NCBI GenBank assembly: GCA_903844825.1
Contig: CAIMVC010000039.1
Location: 1-32,032 of the forward strand
Direction of reading: 5' to 3'
DNA length: 32,032 nt
Origin: an uncultured Burkholderiales bacterium
Lineage (GTDB): Bacteria > Pseudomonadota > Gammaproteobacteria > Burkholderiales > Burkholderiaceae_C
The translations under genes and the position numbers were made by a program. The notes beneath the pieces are model-generated. The model searched no databases and had not been told where the DNA came from. It saw nothing but the letters and a program-made list of their open reading frames with translations. Each line of letters opens with the position of its first letter. Position 1 is the first letter of the stretch. Positions 15,751 to 24,529 of the stretch are shown here, one piece after another.

Positions 15751-18700
15751 ACAAGGCGTGCGGCCCGGCCACAGCCGGTAACGGCGGCCGCAGTTGCCCG
15801 GCCATCAGGGCCGCCACATGCACCGCCTCGCGTTGGGTGCCGTCGTGAATCTGATGGCGGCAACTGGTGCCGTCGGCGACCACCACCGCCTCGGGCCGGG
15901 CACGCACGGCGGGCAGCAGGCTGAGTTCTGCCATTTGCACAGAGATATCGTGGTGCCGGGCTTCGTAGCCAAAACTGCCGGCCATGCCGCAGCAACTGGA
16001 CTCGATCAGTTCGGGCTGGGCACCTGGGATCAGACGGAGCACCTCCAGGATCGGGCTGACCGCGTCGAAGGCTTTTTGGTGGCAGTGGCCGTGCAGCAGG
16101 ATCGCCTGGTCGATGGGCTGGAGTTGGGACTTGAGTGCTTCAAGCCGTCCGGCTCGGGCCTCGCGGGCCAGAAATTCTTCAAACAGCAGCGCTTGCTCGC
16201 TGACGGTCTGCGCCTCCTGGCCCAGCCCCATGACCAAAAATTCGTCGCGCAAGGTGAGCAGGCAGGACGGCTCCAGCCCGACGATGGGGATGCCTTGCTG
16301 TGCAAACGGCAACAGGCTGGCCAGCATCTCGCGCGCCTTGGTCCGGGCCTGCTCGACCATGCCGCTGGCTAGTTGGGTGCGGCCACAGCACAGGTGCTGG
16401 CCGTTGGGGCGGGCTTTGGTGGCAACGTGCACGCTGTAGCCTGCGGCCTGCAGAACTTGCAGGGCCGCTGCCGCGTTGCCCGCTTCGAAGTAGCCGTTGA
16501 AGGTGTCGACAAAGAGCACCACCGGCCGCTTGGCCACCAGTACTTCCTCAAAGCTGCAGCCGGCGTGGGCTGTGTTGAAAAAGTGCTGCCGCTGCCAGAT
16601 CGGCAAGCTGCGCCTGGCCGACAGGCCCAGCCATTGTTCGCTCAGCCTCGCCAGGCCGGGGATCTTGTCACGCAGGTTGAGCAGGGGTGCCAGACGGCTG
16701 GCCCAACGGGCGTAGTCGGGCAGGTAGGCGACCAGCTTGTCCTTGAGGCTGTAGCCGTGCCGCGCCTTGTAGTGGTGCAAAAACTCCACTTTCATCTTGG
16801 CCATGTCCACCCCGGTGGGGCAGTCGCGCTTGCAACCCTTGCAGCCGACGCACAGGTCCATGGCCTCGTGCACGGCTTGGCTGGTCAGGGCCTCGCTGGC
16901 CTGCAGGCCTTCGATCTGTCCTGACAGTGCCAGCCTGAGCGTGTTGGCGCGGCCCCGCGTGAGGTGTTTTTCGTCACGTGTGACGCGGTAGCTTGGGCAC
17001 ATGGTGCCGGCGTCAAACTTTCGGCAGTGGCCGTTGTTGTTGCACATCTCGACAGCCTTGGCCAGGCCTTGTGCCGGATCACCGCCGGTGCCGGGCGCGC
17101 TGGTTTTTTCGGTGACCGGGTCGTTTTGCACGTCCCAGGCGCGCCAGTCGAGTGCGGTGCGGATCGGGATCACCTGGTAGCCCGGCGCGTAGCGCATGAG
17201 GCGGGTGTCGTCCATTCGCGGGGGCTCGACCATGCGCTGCGGGCACAGCAAATTGAGCGGGTCCATCGCCGCCTTGATGCTGGCGAAGGCTTGCGTGATC
17301 TTCGGGCCGAATTGCCAGGCAATCCATTCGCCACGGCACAGGCCGTCACCATGTTCGCCGCTGTAGGCGCCTTTGTACTTGCGCACCAGGGCCGAGGCCT
17401 CTTCGGCGATGGCGCGCATCTTGCCAGCGCCGTCCCGCCGCATGTCCAGAATCGGGCGTACGTGCAGGGTGCCGACCGAGGCGTGGGCGTACCAGGTGCC
17501 TTTGCAGCCATGCTTTTTAAACACCTCGGTCAGGGCGTCGGTGTACTCGGCCAGGTGCACCAGCGGCACGGCGCAGTCCTCGATAAAGCTCACGGGCTTG
17601 CCGTCGCCCTTGAGGCTCATCATGATGTTCAGCCCGGCCTTGCGCACCTCCCAGAGGTTTTTTTGCGGGGCGTCGTCGATCATTTCAACCACCGAGCCGG
17701 GCAGGCCCAGGTCGCCCATGAGCTCGACGAGTTCGCGCATTTTCGGGATCAGCGCGGCCTTGGAGGCACCCGCAAACTCGACCAGCAAGATGGCTTCGGG
17801 CTGGCCCAGCAGGGCGGTGCGCACGGTCGCGGCAAAGGCCGGGTTTTGCAGCGACAACTCGATCATGGTGCGGTCCACCAGCTCGACGGCCGACAAGCCG
17901 CCGCCGAGCTTGACGATGTGCTGGGCAGCGTCCATGGCCGCGTAAAAGGTCGGGAAGTTGACCACGCCCAGCACTTTGGCGCGGGGCAGCTCGCTCAGTT
18001 GCAGGGTCAGGCTTTTGGTCAGTGCCAGCGTGCCTTCGCTGCCAATGAGCAGGTGCGCCAGGTTGACCGAGCCGTCCTGGGAGTAGGCGCGCTCGCTCTG
18101 GTTGTTGAAGATGTCCAGGTTGTAGCCGCCCACGCGGCGCATGACCTTGGGCCAGTGCGCGTTGATCTCGGGCGCCAGCTCGTCGGCCAGGGCCCGCACC
18201 TGCTCGCCCAGCGCCAGTGCCTTGCCGCTGGCCTGGCTGAAGGCGCCCAGTGTGAGCAGCTCGCCCGCCGAGGTCCAGGCCTGGGCACCGAGCACGTTAT
18301 GCACCATGTTGCCGTAGGCAATGCTGCGGCTGCCGCAGGAGTTGTTGCCCGCCATGCCCCCCAGCGTGGCTTGCGCGCTGGTCGAGACATCGACCGGGTA
18401 CCACAGGCCGTGTTTTTTGAGCGCCGCATTGAGGTGGTCCAGCACGATGCCGGGTTCGACCACCGCGGTGCGCGCCTCGGGGTCCATGCTGAGGATCTTG
18501 CGCACATGCTTGGCGTGGTCAATCACCAGACCGGCGCCCACCGTCTGCCCGCACTGGCTGGTGCCACCGCCACGCGCCACGATGGGCACACCCAGGTCGC
18601 GGCAAATGCTCAGCGCCACGGGCACGTCGTCGGCGCTGCGTGGCACCAAAACGCCGATCGGCAGGCTCTGGTAGATCGATGCGTCGGTCGCGTAGCGGCC

Positions 18701-18847
18701 ACGGTCGGCTGGCGAAAACAGCACCTCGCCCTGCGTGTGGCTGGCCAGGCGCGCGGCCAGCTTGCCGGCGACTTCGTTGCTGAGCCTGGCGACGGCGTCA
18801 TACGTCCCGCTGGCGGCTGTGACCTGGCGTGGCAGCGGCGCGTTCAT
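15746..18847 (-). CDS. Fused FAD-linked and Fe-S 2-hydroxyacid dehydrogenase (GlcD-GlcF / YdiJ type)
   Basis: 1033 aa from the ATG at 18847, which overlaps the GntR stop by ATGA; a longer frame upstream of it runs inside the GntR gene. Domains: PCMH-type FAD-binding (about 45-270; IVARGGGTSQCGQTVGAGLVID), FAD-linked oxidase C-terminal domain (about 285-555), a ferredoxin-like part with two cysteine clusters (C602 onwards in CNNNGHC; C666, C669, C672, C676 in CVGCKGCKRDCPTGVD), and two CCG-type domains (CCGRTQ; SCCGMAGSFGYE) with HGHCHQKAF. Proteins of this design oxidise D-lactate, glycolate or D-2-hydroxyglutarate and pass electrons to the membrane chain. With a glyoxylate-using aminotransferase divergent from it, glycolate is an attractive but unproven substrate. 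Confidence 0.9.
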   Translation of the reverse strand: MNAPLPRQVTAASGTYDAVARLSNEVAGKLAARLASHTQGEVLFSPADRGRYATDASIYQSLPIGVLVPRSADDVPVALSICRDLGVPIVARGGGTSQCGQTVGAGLVIDHAKHVRKILSMDPEARTAVVEPGIVLDHLNAALKKHGLWYPVDVSTSAQATLGGMAGNNSCGSRSIAYGNMVHNVLGAQAWTSAGELLTLGAFSQASGKALALGEQVRALADELAPEINAHWPKVMRRVGGYNLDIFNNQSERAYSQDGSVNLAHLLIGSEGTLALTKSLTLQLSELPRAKVLGVVNFPTFYAAMDAAQHIVKLGGGLSAVELVDRTMIELSLQNPAFAATVRTALLGQPEAILLVEFAGASKAALIPKMRELVELMGDLGLPGSVVEMIDDAPQKNLWEVRKAGLNIMMSLKGDGKPVSFIEDCAVPLVHLAEYTDALTEVFKKHGCKGTWYAHASVGTLHVRPILDMRRDGAGKMRAIAEEASALVRKYKGAYSGEHGDGLCRGEWIAWQFGPKITQAFASIKAAMDPLNLLCPQRMVEPPRMDDTRLMRYAPGYQVIPIRTALDWRAWDVQNDPVTEKTSAPGTGGDPAQGLAKAVEMCNNNGHCRKFDAGTMCPSYRVTRDEKHLTRGRANTLRLALSGQIEGLQASEALTSQAVHEAMDLCVGCKGCKRDCPTGVDMAKMKVEFLHHYKARHGYSLKDKLVAYLPDYARWASRLAPLLNLRDKIPGLARLSEQWLGLSARRSLPIWQRQHFFNTAHAGCSFEEVLVAKRPVVLFVDTFNGYFEAGNAAAALQVLQAAGYSVHVATKARPNGQHLCCGRTQLASGMVEQARTKAREMLASLLPFAQQGIPIVGLEPSCLLTLRDEFLVMGLGQEAQTVSEQALLFEEFLAREARAGRLEALKSQLQPIDQAILLHGHCHQKAFDAVSPILEVLRLIPGAQPELIESSCCGMAGSFGYEARHHDISVQMAELSLLPAVRARPEAVVVADGTSCRHQIHDGTQREAVHVAALMAGQLRPPLPAVAGPHALS

Positions 18848-19524
18848 GCCTGTGCCTCCTGATGGGCCTGGAGTTGCTCTTGCACCACCTGGCGTTTGTT
18901 GTCCAGGTGCGTCAGCAGCAGGGCGCGCAGGCCGGCGCTGTTGCGCTGGCTCAAGGCGGTGATCATGAGTTCGTGTTCCTTGACCGCCAGGTGCCATTTG
19001 GCCTCGTCCTGGTTGGAGCGAAAGCGCAGCGCTTGCAGACGGGCGTTGACCTGGCGGTACAAGGCGGTCAGCACCGGATTTTTGGCTGCCGCGTTGATGG
19101 CGGTGTGAATGGCGGCATTGAGCCGGTAGTAGCCCGGCAGGTCGCGCCGGGTATAGGCGGCCAGCATTTCGTAGTGCATGGCCTGGATCTCGGCGAGCTC
19201 CGCGTCGGTGATGCGTTCGGCGGCCAATTCGCCGGACTGCGCTTCGAGCGCGGCCATCACCTCAAACGTGTGCAGTGCATCGGCCTGGGTCAGCCGCACT
19301 GCAATGGCGCCCCGGTTGGGCAGCAACTCGACCAGTCCCTCGGCGGCCAGCATCTTGATGGCCTCGCGCAGGGGCGTGCGCGAGACCTGCAGCACCTCGC
19401 TGAGTTCGCGCTCATTGAGCTTGGCGCCCGGGGCGATGCGGCTTTCAAGCAGCATCTGGCGCAGGCGCTGGGCCACCTGCTCATGCAGGCTTGGGCGGGG
19501 AATGGGAATGACGGTGGCGGGCAT
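18844..19524 (-). CDS. GntR-family (FCD/FadR subfamily) transcriptional regulator
   Basis: 226 aa from the ATG at 19524 (MPATVIPIPRPSLHEQ). A longer in-frame start at 19617 would run across the gene's own promoter and operator-like site, so the shorter form is preferred. The N-terminal winged HTH spans about 12-75 (LHEQVAQRLRQMLLE, then LNERELSEVLQVSRTPLREAIKML), followed by an all-helical FCD effector domain (about 85-215). FCD regulators usually respond to small carboxylates and repress neighbouring catabolic genes. Its stop overlaps the start of the dehydrogenase gene (ATGA), giving translational coupling. Confidence 0.9.
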   Translation of the reverse strand: MPATVIPIPRPSLHEQVAQRLRQMLLESRIAPGAKLNERELSEVLQVSRTPLREAIKMLAAEGLVELLPNRGAIAVRLTQADALHTFEVMAALEAQSGELAAERITDAELAEIQAMHYEMLAAYTRRDLPGYYRLNAAIHTAINAAAKNPVLTALYRQVNARLQALRFRSNQDEAKWHLAVKEHELMITALSQRNSAGLRALLLTHLDNKRQVVQEQLQAHQEAQA

Positions 19525-19530
19525 AGGGAA

Positions 19531-19561
19531 ATTTTGTATGCAAAATAGGGCGGAGTCAATT
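19531..19561 (-). promoter_or_regulatory. GntR promoter with overlapping palindromic operator
   Basis: Read on the minus strand: TTGACT, 17 bp, CAAAAT. The near-palindrome ATTTTGYATRCAAAAT (19531-19546) covers the spacer end and the -10 box. The same motif occurs at 19720-19735 in the divergent promoter with the same geometry. Occupancy would block polymerase, consistent with autorepression. Confidence 0.6.
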
Positions 19562-19708
19562 GCCTGACCCTGGTTGACGGCCTGGCGCCTGTGGCAGACC
19601 GGAGTTTTTGAGAGCATCAGCTTTTTTATTCGTAAATTCGGTGTTGATGCGAACGATCTGAATCGCGCTGATCAGAGCAACCGGCTCGACCGTTCAGGGT
19701 ATGGCCTC

Positions 19709-19737
19709 TTGACAGGCGTATTTTGTATGCAAAAAAT
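19709..19737 (+). promoter_or_regulatory. Aminotransferase promoter with the second copy of the operator
   Basis: TTGACA (19709-19714) is a consensus -35; after 17 bp comes AAAAAT (19732-19737), a weak -10. ATTTTGTATGCAAAAA (19720-19735) lies across the spacer and -10 and matches the 19531-19546 site in all but its last base. It is probably a GntR-family repressor site controlling the aminotransferase-Bug-molybdenum hydroxylase genes. Confidence 0.6.
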
Positions 19738-19762
19738 CACTAATCTACACGGAGCCCCCTCT

Positions 19763-20983
19763 ATGCAAAGCCTGGACTTTCACCCTACCGGACGCCACTT
19801 TTTGCAGATTCCCGGGCCGTCGCCGGTGCCCGATCGTGTGTTGCGGGCCATGAGCCAGCCGACCATTGACCACCGTGGCCCCGAATTCGCGGCGCTGGGC
19901 CTGAAGGTGCTGGCCGATATCAAGCAGGTCTTTCAAACCCGGCATCCGGTGATCATTTACCCGGCCTCCGGCACCGGCGCCTGGGAGGCCGCGCTGGTCA
20001 ACACCCTGAGCGCGGGCGACCATGTGCTGATGTACGAGACCGGTCACTTTGCCTCGCTATGGAACAAACTGGCCGAGCGCATCGGCTTAAAAACCGAGGT
20101 GATGGGCCTGCCCGGCCCCGACGCCTGGCGCCACGGCGTGCGCGCTGACCTGATTGAAGAACGGCTTCGCGCCGACACCCAGCACAGCATCCAGGCCGTG
20201 TGCGTGGTCCACAACGAAACCTCGACCGGTGCCACCAGCAACATTGCCGCTGTGCGCCGTGCCATTGACGCGGCCAGGCACCCTGCGCTGCTGATGGTCG
20301 ACACCATCTCGGGCGTGGGATCGGCCGACTACCGGCATGACGAGTGGGGGGTTGACGTCAGCATGGGCGGCTCCCAAAAGGGACTGATGCTGCCGCCCGG
20401 CATCAGTTTTAACGCCGTCTCCCCCAAAGCCATCGAGGCCAGCAAGAAAGCCCGCATGCCGCGCTCCTTCTGGGCCTGGGACGAGGTGATCGAATTCAAC
20501 AAGACCGGCTACTGGCCAACCACGCCCAACACCAACTTGCTCTACGGTCTGAGCGAAGCCTGCGACATGCTGCTCGAGCACGGGCTGGGCGTGGTGTTTG
20601 CCCGCCACCAGCGCTGGGCCGAAGGGGTGCGTTCGGCGGTGCGGGCCTGGGGCCTGCAGATTCAGTGTGCCGACCCGGCGGTGTACTCGCCGATCCTGAC
20701 CGGCGTCATGATGCCCGATGGGGTTGACGCTGACGGGGTGCGCAAGATCATTCACGAGCGCTTTGACTGCTCGCTGGGCACCGGGCTGGGCAAGGTCAAG
20801 GGCCGGATGTTTCGCATCGGCCACCTGGGCGACACCAACGACCTGACCTTGCTGGCGGCCTTGTCGGGCTGCGAGATGGGACTCAAGCTGGCCGGCGTAA
20901 AACTGGCCGGTTCCGGCGTGCTGGCGGCCATGGACTATTTTTCGAGCCATGCCGCTGTGCTGCCGCAGCGCCAGGCGGCCTGA
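19763..20983 (+). CDS. Serine-glyoxylate-type aminotransferase (class V, PLP-dependent)
   Basis: 406 aa from the ATG at 19763, preceded by GGAG; the open frame extends further upstream but would cross the promoter. Landmarks: IPGPSPVPDRVLRAM (16-30), PASGTGAWEAAL (67-78), HNETSTG (150-156), D180 that pairs with the pyridine nitrogen, the PLP Lys K206 in GSQKGLMLPPG, and the C-terminal RIGHLGDTND (351-360). The family moves amino groups between serine or alanine and glyoxylate, giving hydroxypyruvate and glycine. The divergent 2-hydroxyacid dehydrogenase could supply glyoxylate, which would make this a glycolate/glyoxylate module. Confidence 0.9.
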   Translation: MQSLDFHPTGRHFLQIPGPSPVPDRVLRAMSQPTIDHRGPEFAALGLKVLADIKQVFQTRHPVIIYPASGTGAWEAALVNTLSAGDHVLMYETGHFASLWNKLAERIGLKTEVMGLPGPDAWRHGVRADLIEERLRADTQHSIQAVCVVHNETSTGATSNIAAVRRAIDAARHPALLMVDTISGVGSADYRHDEWGVDVSMGGSQKGLMLPPGISFNAVSPKAIEASKKARMPRSFWAWDEVIEFNKTGYWPTTPNTNLLYGLSEACDMLLEHGLGVVFARHQRWAEGVRSAVRAWGLQIQCADPAVYSPILTGVMMPDGVDADGVRKIIHERFDCSLGTGLGKVKGRMFRIGHLGDTNDLTLLAALSGCEMGLKLAGVKLAGSGVLAAMDYFSSHAAVLPQRQAA

Positions 20984-21042
20984 GGCGGCGGCCCCTCTAT
21001 CCCTAAGCCTCACCCCTGCCAATTTACCTGGAGACTCACCCC

Positions 21043-22020
21043 ATGCAACGCAGAACCTTTGTCAGTGCAGCGGCCGCCAGTGCGGCGGTTGTGGCCTCGC
21101 CCATGCTCCGCGCCCAGACCCTGCCCAGCGGGCCGGTGCGCATTGTGGTGGGCTTTCCGCCCGGCGGTGGCACCGACGCGCTGGCCCGCGTGGTCGGCCA
21201 AAAGCTGTCGGTCCTGTGGAACCTGTCGGTGCTGATTGATAACAAGGCCGGCGCGGCTGGCGTGATTGCGGCCGACTACGTGGCCAAGCAGCCCGGCGAC
21301 GGCAACACGCTGCTGATGGCCCACATCAACAGCCACGCGCTCGCCCCCAGCCTGGTGCCCAAGCTGGGCTATGTGGTCGAGCGCGATTTCATGCCCATCA
21401 CGCTGGTCGGTGTGACGCCCAACCTGCTCATTTGCAACGAAGCCCAGAGCGCCAAAAGCGTCAAGGACCTGGTCGAGCTGTGTAAAAAGAACCCCGGCAA
21501 GATCAGCTTTGCTTCGGCTGGCGGCGGCTCGGCCCAGCATCTGGCGCTGGAGATGTTCAAGCTGCGCGCCGGCATTGATGCGCTGCACGTGCCCTACAAA
21601 GGCTCCGGTCCCGCCTTGACCGACCTGATTGGTGGGCAGGTGAATTATTGCTTTGAGACCATGACCTCGGCCACGCCGCATGTCAAAAGTGGCAAGGCGG
21701 TGGCGTTGGCGCAAACCCGCGCCAAGCGCGCCAAAGGCCACCCCGGCGTGCCGACCATGGATGAGTCGGGTTTCCCCGGTTTTGACGCCACCACCTGGTA
21801 CGGCCTGGTCGGCCCCGGCAGGATGCCGTCGGTCATGGCCAAACGCATGAACGAAGACATCAACCGCGTCATGGCCATGCCCGACGTGATGGACAAGTTC
21901 GAGCAATACGGTGCCGAAGACGGGGGCGGCTCGACCGAGCGCTTTGCTGAATTCATCAAGACCGAGCAAGCCAAGTGGGCCAAGGTCATCAAAGACGCCA
22001 AGGTCAGCACTGAGGGCTGA
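21043..22020 (+). CDS. Bug/TctC-family periplasmic solute-binding protein (second copy)
   Basis: 325 aa. The signal peptide is Tat-like (MQRRTFVSAAAASAAVVASPMLRA), with cleavage near residue 24. Family blocks are IVVGFPPGGGTDALARV (34-50), DNKAGAAGVIAADYVA, PYKGSGPALTDLIGGQVNY and WYGLVGPGRMPSVMAKRMN. GGAG lies upstream of the ATG. It follows the aminotransferase gene by 59 bp and probably captures the substrate of this locus. It is clearly diverged from the 9107-10066 paralogue, so the two likely bind different ligands. Confidence 0.93.
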   Translation: MQRRTFVSAAAASAAVVASPMLRAQTLPSGPVRIVVGFPPGGGTDALARVVGQKLSVLWNLSVLIDNKAGAAGVIAADYVAKQPGDGNTLLMAHINSHALAPSLVPKLGYVVERDFMPITLVGVTPNLLICNEAQSAKSVKDLVELCKKNPGKISFASAGGGSAQHLALEMFKLRAGIDALHVPYKGSGPALTDLIGGQVNYCFETMTSATPHVKSGKAVALAQTRAKRAKGHPGVPTMDESGFPGFDATTWYGLVGPGRMPSVMAKRMNEDINRVMAMPDVMDKFEQYGAEDGGGSTERFAEFIKTEQAKWAKVIKDAKVSTEG

Positions 22021-22067
22021 ACGCGTGCGCCTGGCCTTACCCCCGGTTCACTGAATGAATGTTTGCG

Positions 22068-22089
22068 ACCCGCGCTGAACACGGCGGGT
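22068..22089 (+). terminator. Weak hairpin between the Bug and molybdenum hydroxylase genes
   Basis: ACCCGC and GCGGGT form a 6-bp stem with a 10-nt loop, about 48 bp past the Bug stop and without a T-run. It could attenuate readthrough into the hydroxylase gene. The rest of this 169-bp gap has a T-run (22151-22157) but no confident promoter. Confidence 0.25.
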
Positions 22090-22189
22090 TCAAAGGGCTT
22101 TACAGTAAGCGCTGCACACCGTTTGTCAGCCAACCGCCGCTGATGAGCTCTTTTTTTGACCTGTTTCTCGCTTTCTCAGGAGACATCCC

Positions 22190-24529
22190 TTGACGACCAG
22201 CCCTCTTCACGCTTCGCAGGCCACCCGTTTTGGCAGTGGTCAGGCCATCACCCGACTCGAAGATGACGCCTTGCTCCGCGGCCAGGGCCGCTTCACCGAT
22301 GACGTGGTCAGCGACGTGGGAGCGGCCGACGCCTCGCACCTGGTTTTTGTGCGCTCGGTCTACCCGCATGCGCGCATCGCGTCGATTGATGCCGACGCTG
22401 CCCGCCAGATGCCGGGCGTGTTGCTGGTGGTCACCGGCGCCGAGATGGTGGCCGCTGGCGTCAAGCCCATGGCCGGGGTGGCCGGTTTTGTGCGCGCTGA
22501 CGGCGTGACCGCCCAGGCGCCACGCTTTCCGCTGGCGCACGAGCGGGTGCGCTTTGTCGGCGAGCCGGTGGTGGCGGTGGTGGCGCGTACACGCCAGCAG
22601 GCCCGCGACGCGGCTGAAGCGGTGATGGTCGACTATGAAGAGCTGCCCATGGCGGTGAGCATCAACGCGGCGCTCGCCGGCGAGGCGGTGTTGTGCCCCG
22701 AGGCGCCCGACAACATCGTGGCCGAGATGCGCCACGGCAAGGCCGATGCGGCCGCGCAGGCCTTTGCCGCTGCCGCCCATGTCGTCAAGCTCGACATCGT
22801 CAATCAGCGCCTGGTCGCCCTGACGCTGGAGCCGCGCTCGGTGCTGGCTTGCTACGACCCGGCCAGCAAGGGCCTGATCGTGCGGCTGAGCTCGCAAATG
22901 CCGTCGGGGCTGCGGACCTCTGTTTGCGATGTGCTGGGCCTGCCGCGGGAAGCCGTGCGCGTGTTGATCGGTGACGTCGGTGGCGGCTTTGGCATGAAGA
23001 CCGGGGCCTATCCGGAAGACCTGGCCACTGCCTACTGCGCGCACCAGTTGCAGGGCAACGTCAAGTGGATCGCTGATCGCAGCGAAGACTTCGTCGCCTC
23101 CGCCCACGGCCGCGACCTGCAAACGCATGCCGAAATGGCGCTGGCCGCCGACGGCAAAATTCTGGCCCTGCGCCTGGCCTCGCAGGCCAACGCGGGCGCC
23201 TATCCCACCGGCACCGGCGTGGCCATTCAGTTGCTCATCGGCCCCTGGGTGCAAAGCAGCGTCTACGACATCCAGACCATCGACTTTCACTTCAAGGCGG
23301 TGATGACCAACACCGCGCCCACCGGCGCCTACCGTGGCGCGGGCCGGCCCGAGGCCATCTTCATCATGGAGCGCCTGATGGACGAGGCCGCCCGCCAGAT
23401 GGGGCTGGACCGCATCGCTCTGCGCCGGCGCAACTTCATCAGCCCGGCGCAGATGCCTTATAAAAACCCGATGGGCCAGACCTATGACGTCGGTCACTTC
23501 GAGTCCATCATGGACCAAAGCCTGCAACTGGCCGACTGGGCTGGTTTTGAGGCCCGCGCCGCCGAATCGGCCAGCCGCGGTCTGCTGCGCGGCCTGGGCA
23601 TTGCCACCTTTTTGGAATGGACGGGCGGCAACGTCTTTGAAGAGCGCGTCACGCTGGAGGTGCAAGCCGACGGCATGATCGAAGTGTTTTCTGCCGTCAA
23701 CGCGATGGGGCAGGGCATTGCCACCACGCTGGCGCAGCTGGTGGTCGACAGCTTTGGCGTGCCCATCGACAAGGTGCGCGTGGTGCTGGGCGACACCCAG
23801 CGCGGCGACGGCTTTGGCAGCGCCGGCTCGCGCTCGATCTTCACCGGCGGCTCGGCCATGCGCATAGGCGCCGAGCGCACGATCGACAAGGCGCGCCAGC
23901 TCGCAGCGCAAGAATTCGAGGCCGCCGAACAAGACGTGTTGTACGCCGAAGGCAGCTTCAGCGTCAGCGGCACCGACCTGCGCATCGGCCTGTTTGAGCT
24001 GGCCGCCAAGCAGCCCGAGCAGCGTATCTTCATGGACTCGACCAGCACCGTCAGCGGCCCGAGCTGGCCCAACGGCTGCCATATCAGCGAAGTCGAGATC
24101 GACCCACTGACCGGCAAGGTGTCGGTGGCAGCGTACGCCTCGGTCAACGACGTGGGCCGGGTCGTCAACCCGCTGATCGTGCGCGGCCAGCTCGACGGCG
24201 GCGCGGTGCAGGGCATCGGCCAGGCGCTCTACGAACAAGTGGTCTACGACGCTGAAACCGGCCAGCCCCTGACTGGCAGCCTGATGGACTACACCGCCCC
24301 ACGCGCCGACGACTCGCCCTTCTTCAAGACCGAGATGGACATCTCCATCCCCTGCAAAAACAACCCGCTGGGCGTCAAAGGCGTGGGCGAACTCGGCACC
24401 ATTGGCGCCACACCTGCCGTGGTCAATGCCGTGGCCGACGCACTCGCACGCAGCGGCCAGGCCGACAAGTGCGGCCAGCTGCAAATGCCCCTGACGCCAG
24501 CGAAGGTGTGGGCGCTGATGCAGGGCTGA
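22190..24529 (+). CDS. Xanthine dehydrogenase-family molybdopterin-binding large subunit (CoxL form II-like), orphan
   Basis: 779 aa. The TTG start is chosen because a strong AGGAGA lies 7 nt upstream. It belongs to the molybdenum hydroxylase large-subunit fold: an N-terminal a/b hammerhead domain (about 20-135; RLEDDALLRGQGRFTDDV), then Mo-cofactor domains. TGAYRGAGR (A380-R386) is the form II pattern, unlike AYRCSFR of true CO dehydrogenase. AMGQG precedes the middle of the Moco region, and the catalytic Glu is E734 in GVGELGTIG. Substrates of such proteins include aldehydes, purines and N-heterocycles. The [2Fe-2S] and FAD subunits normally needed are not encoded next to it. Confidence 0.88.
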   Translation: MTTSPLHASQATRFGSGQAITRLEDDALLRGQGRFTDDVVSDVGAADASHLVFVRSVYPHARIASIDADAARQMPGVLLVVTGAEMVAAGVKPMAGVAGFVRADGVTAQAPRFPLAHERVRFVGEPVVAVVARTRQQARDAAEAVMVDYEELPMAVSINAALAGEAVLCPEAPDNIVAEMRHGKADAAAQAFAAAAHVVKLDIVNQRLVALTLEPRSVLACYDPASKGLIVRLSSQMPSGLRTSVCDVLGLPREAVRVLIGDVGGGFGMKTGAYPEDLATAYCAHQLQGNVKWIADRSEDFVASAHGRDLQTHAEMALAADGKILALRLASQANAGAYPTGTGVAIQLLIGPWVQSSVYDIQTIDFHFKAVMTNTAPTGAYRGAGRPEAIFIMERLMDEAARQMGLDRIALRRRNFISPAQMPYKNPMGQTYDVGHFESIMDQSLQLADWAGFEARAAESASRGLLRGLGIATFLEWTGGNVFEERVTLEVQADGMIEVFSAVNAMGQGIATTLAQLVVDSFGVPIDKVRVVLGDTQRGDGFGSAGSRSIFTGGSAMRIGAERTIDKARQLAAQEFEAAEQDVLYAEGSFSVSGTDLRIGLFELAAKQPEQRIFMDSTSTVSGPSWPNGCHISEVEIDPLTGKVSVAAYASVNDVGRVVNPLIVRGQLDGGAVQGIGQALYEQVVYDAETGQPLTGSLMDYTAPRADDSPFFKTEMDISIPCKNNPLGVKGVGELGTIGATPAVVNAVADALARSGQADKCGQLQMPLTPAKVWALMQG

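Noticed and set aside
16964-18862. 632-codon plus-strand frame opposite the FAD/Fe-S dehydrogenase
   Set aside because: Antisense shadow: the opposite strand has complete FAD and Fe-S motifs, while this frame is His/Gln/Gly-rich without domains.
18848-18997. 50-residue N-terminal extension of the FAD/Fe-S dehydrogenase
   Set aside because: It lies inside the GntR gene in another frame and is Pro/Gly/Arg-rich; the ATG at 18847 overlapping the GntR stop is a better start.
19574-19762. 63-residue N-terminal extension of the aminotransferase
   Set aside because: It would cross the proposed promoter and operator; the ATG at 19763 has a GGAG and begins at the normal family N-terminus.
22100-24484. 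794-codon minus-strand frame opposite the molybdenum hydroxylase gene
   Set aside because: Antisense shadow of a gene with clear Moco motifs; its own translation has no recognisable fold.
22190-24529. Aerobic carbon monoxide dehydrogenase large subunit (true CoxL)
   Set aside because: The active-site loop reads AYRGAGR, the form II pattern, and not AYRCSFR; the CoxM and CoxS partners are also missing.
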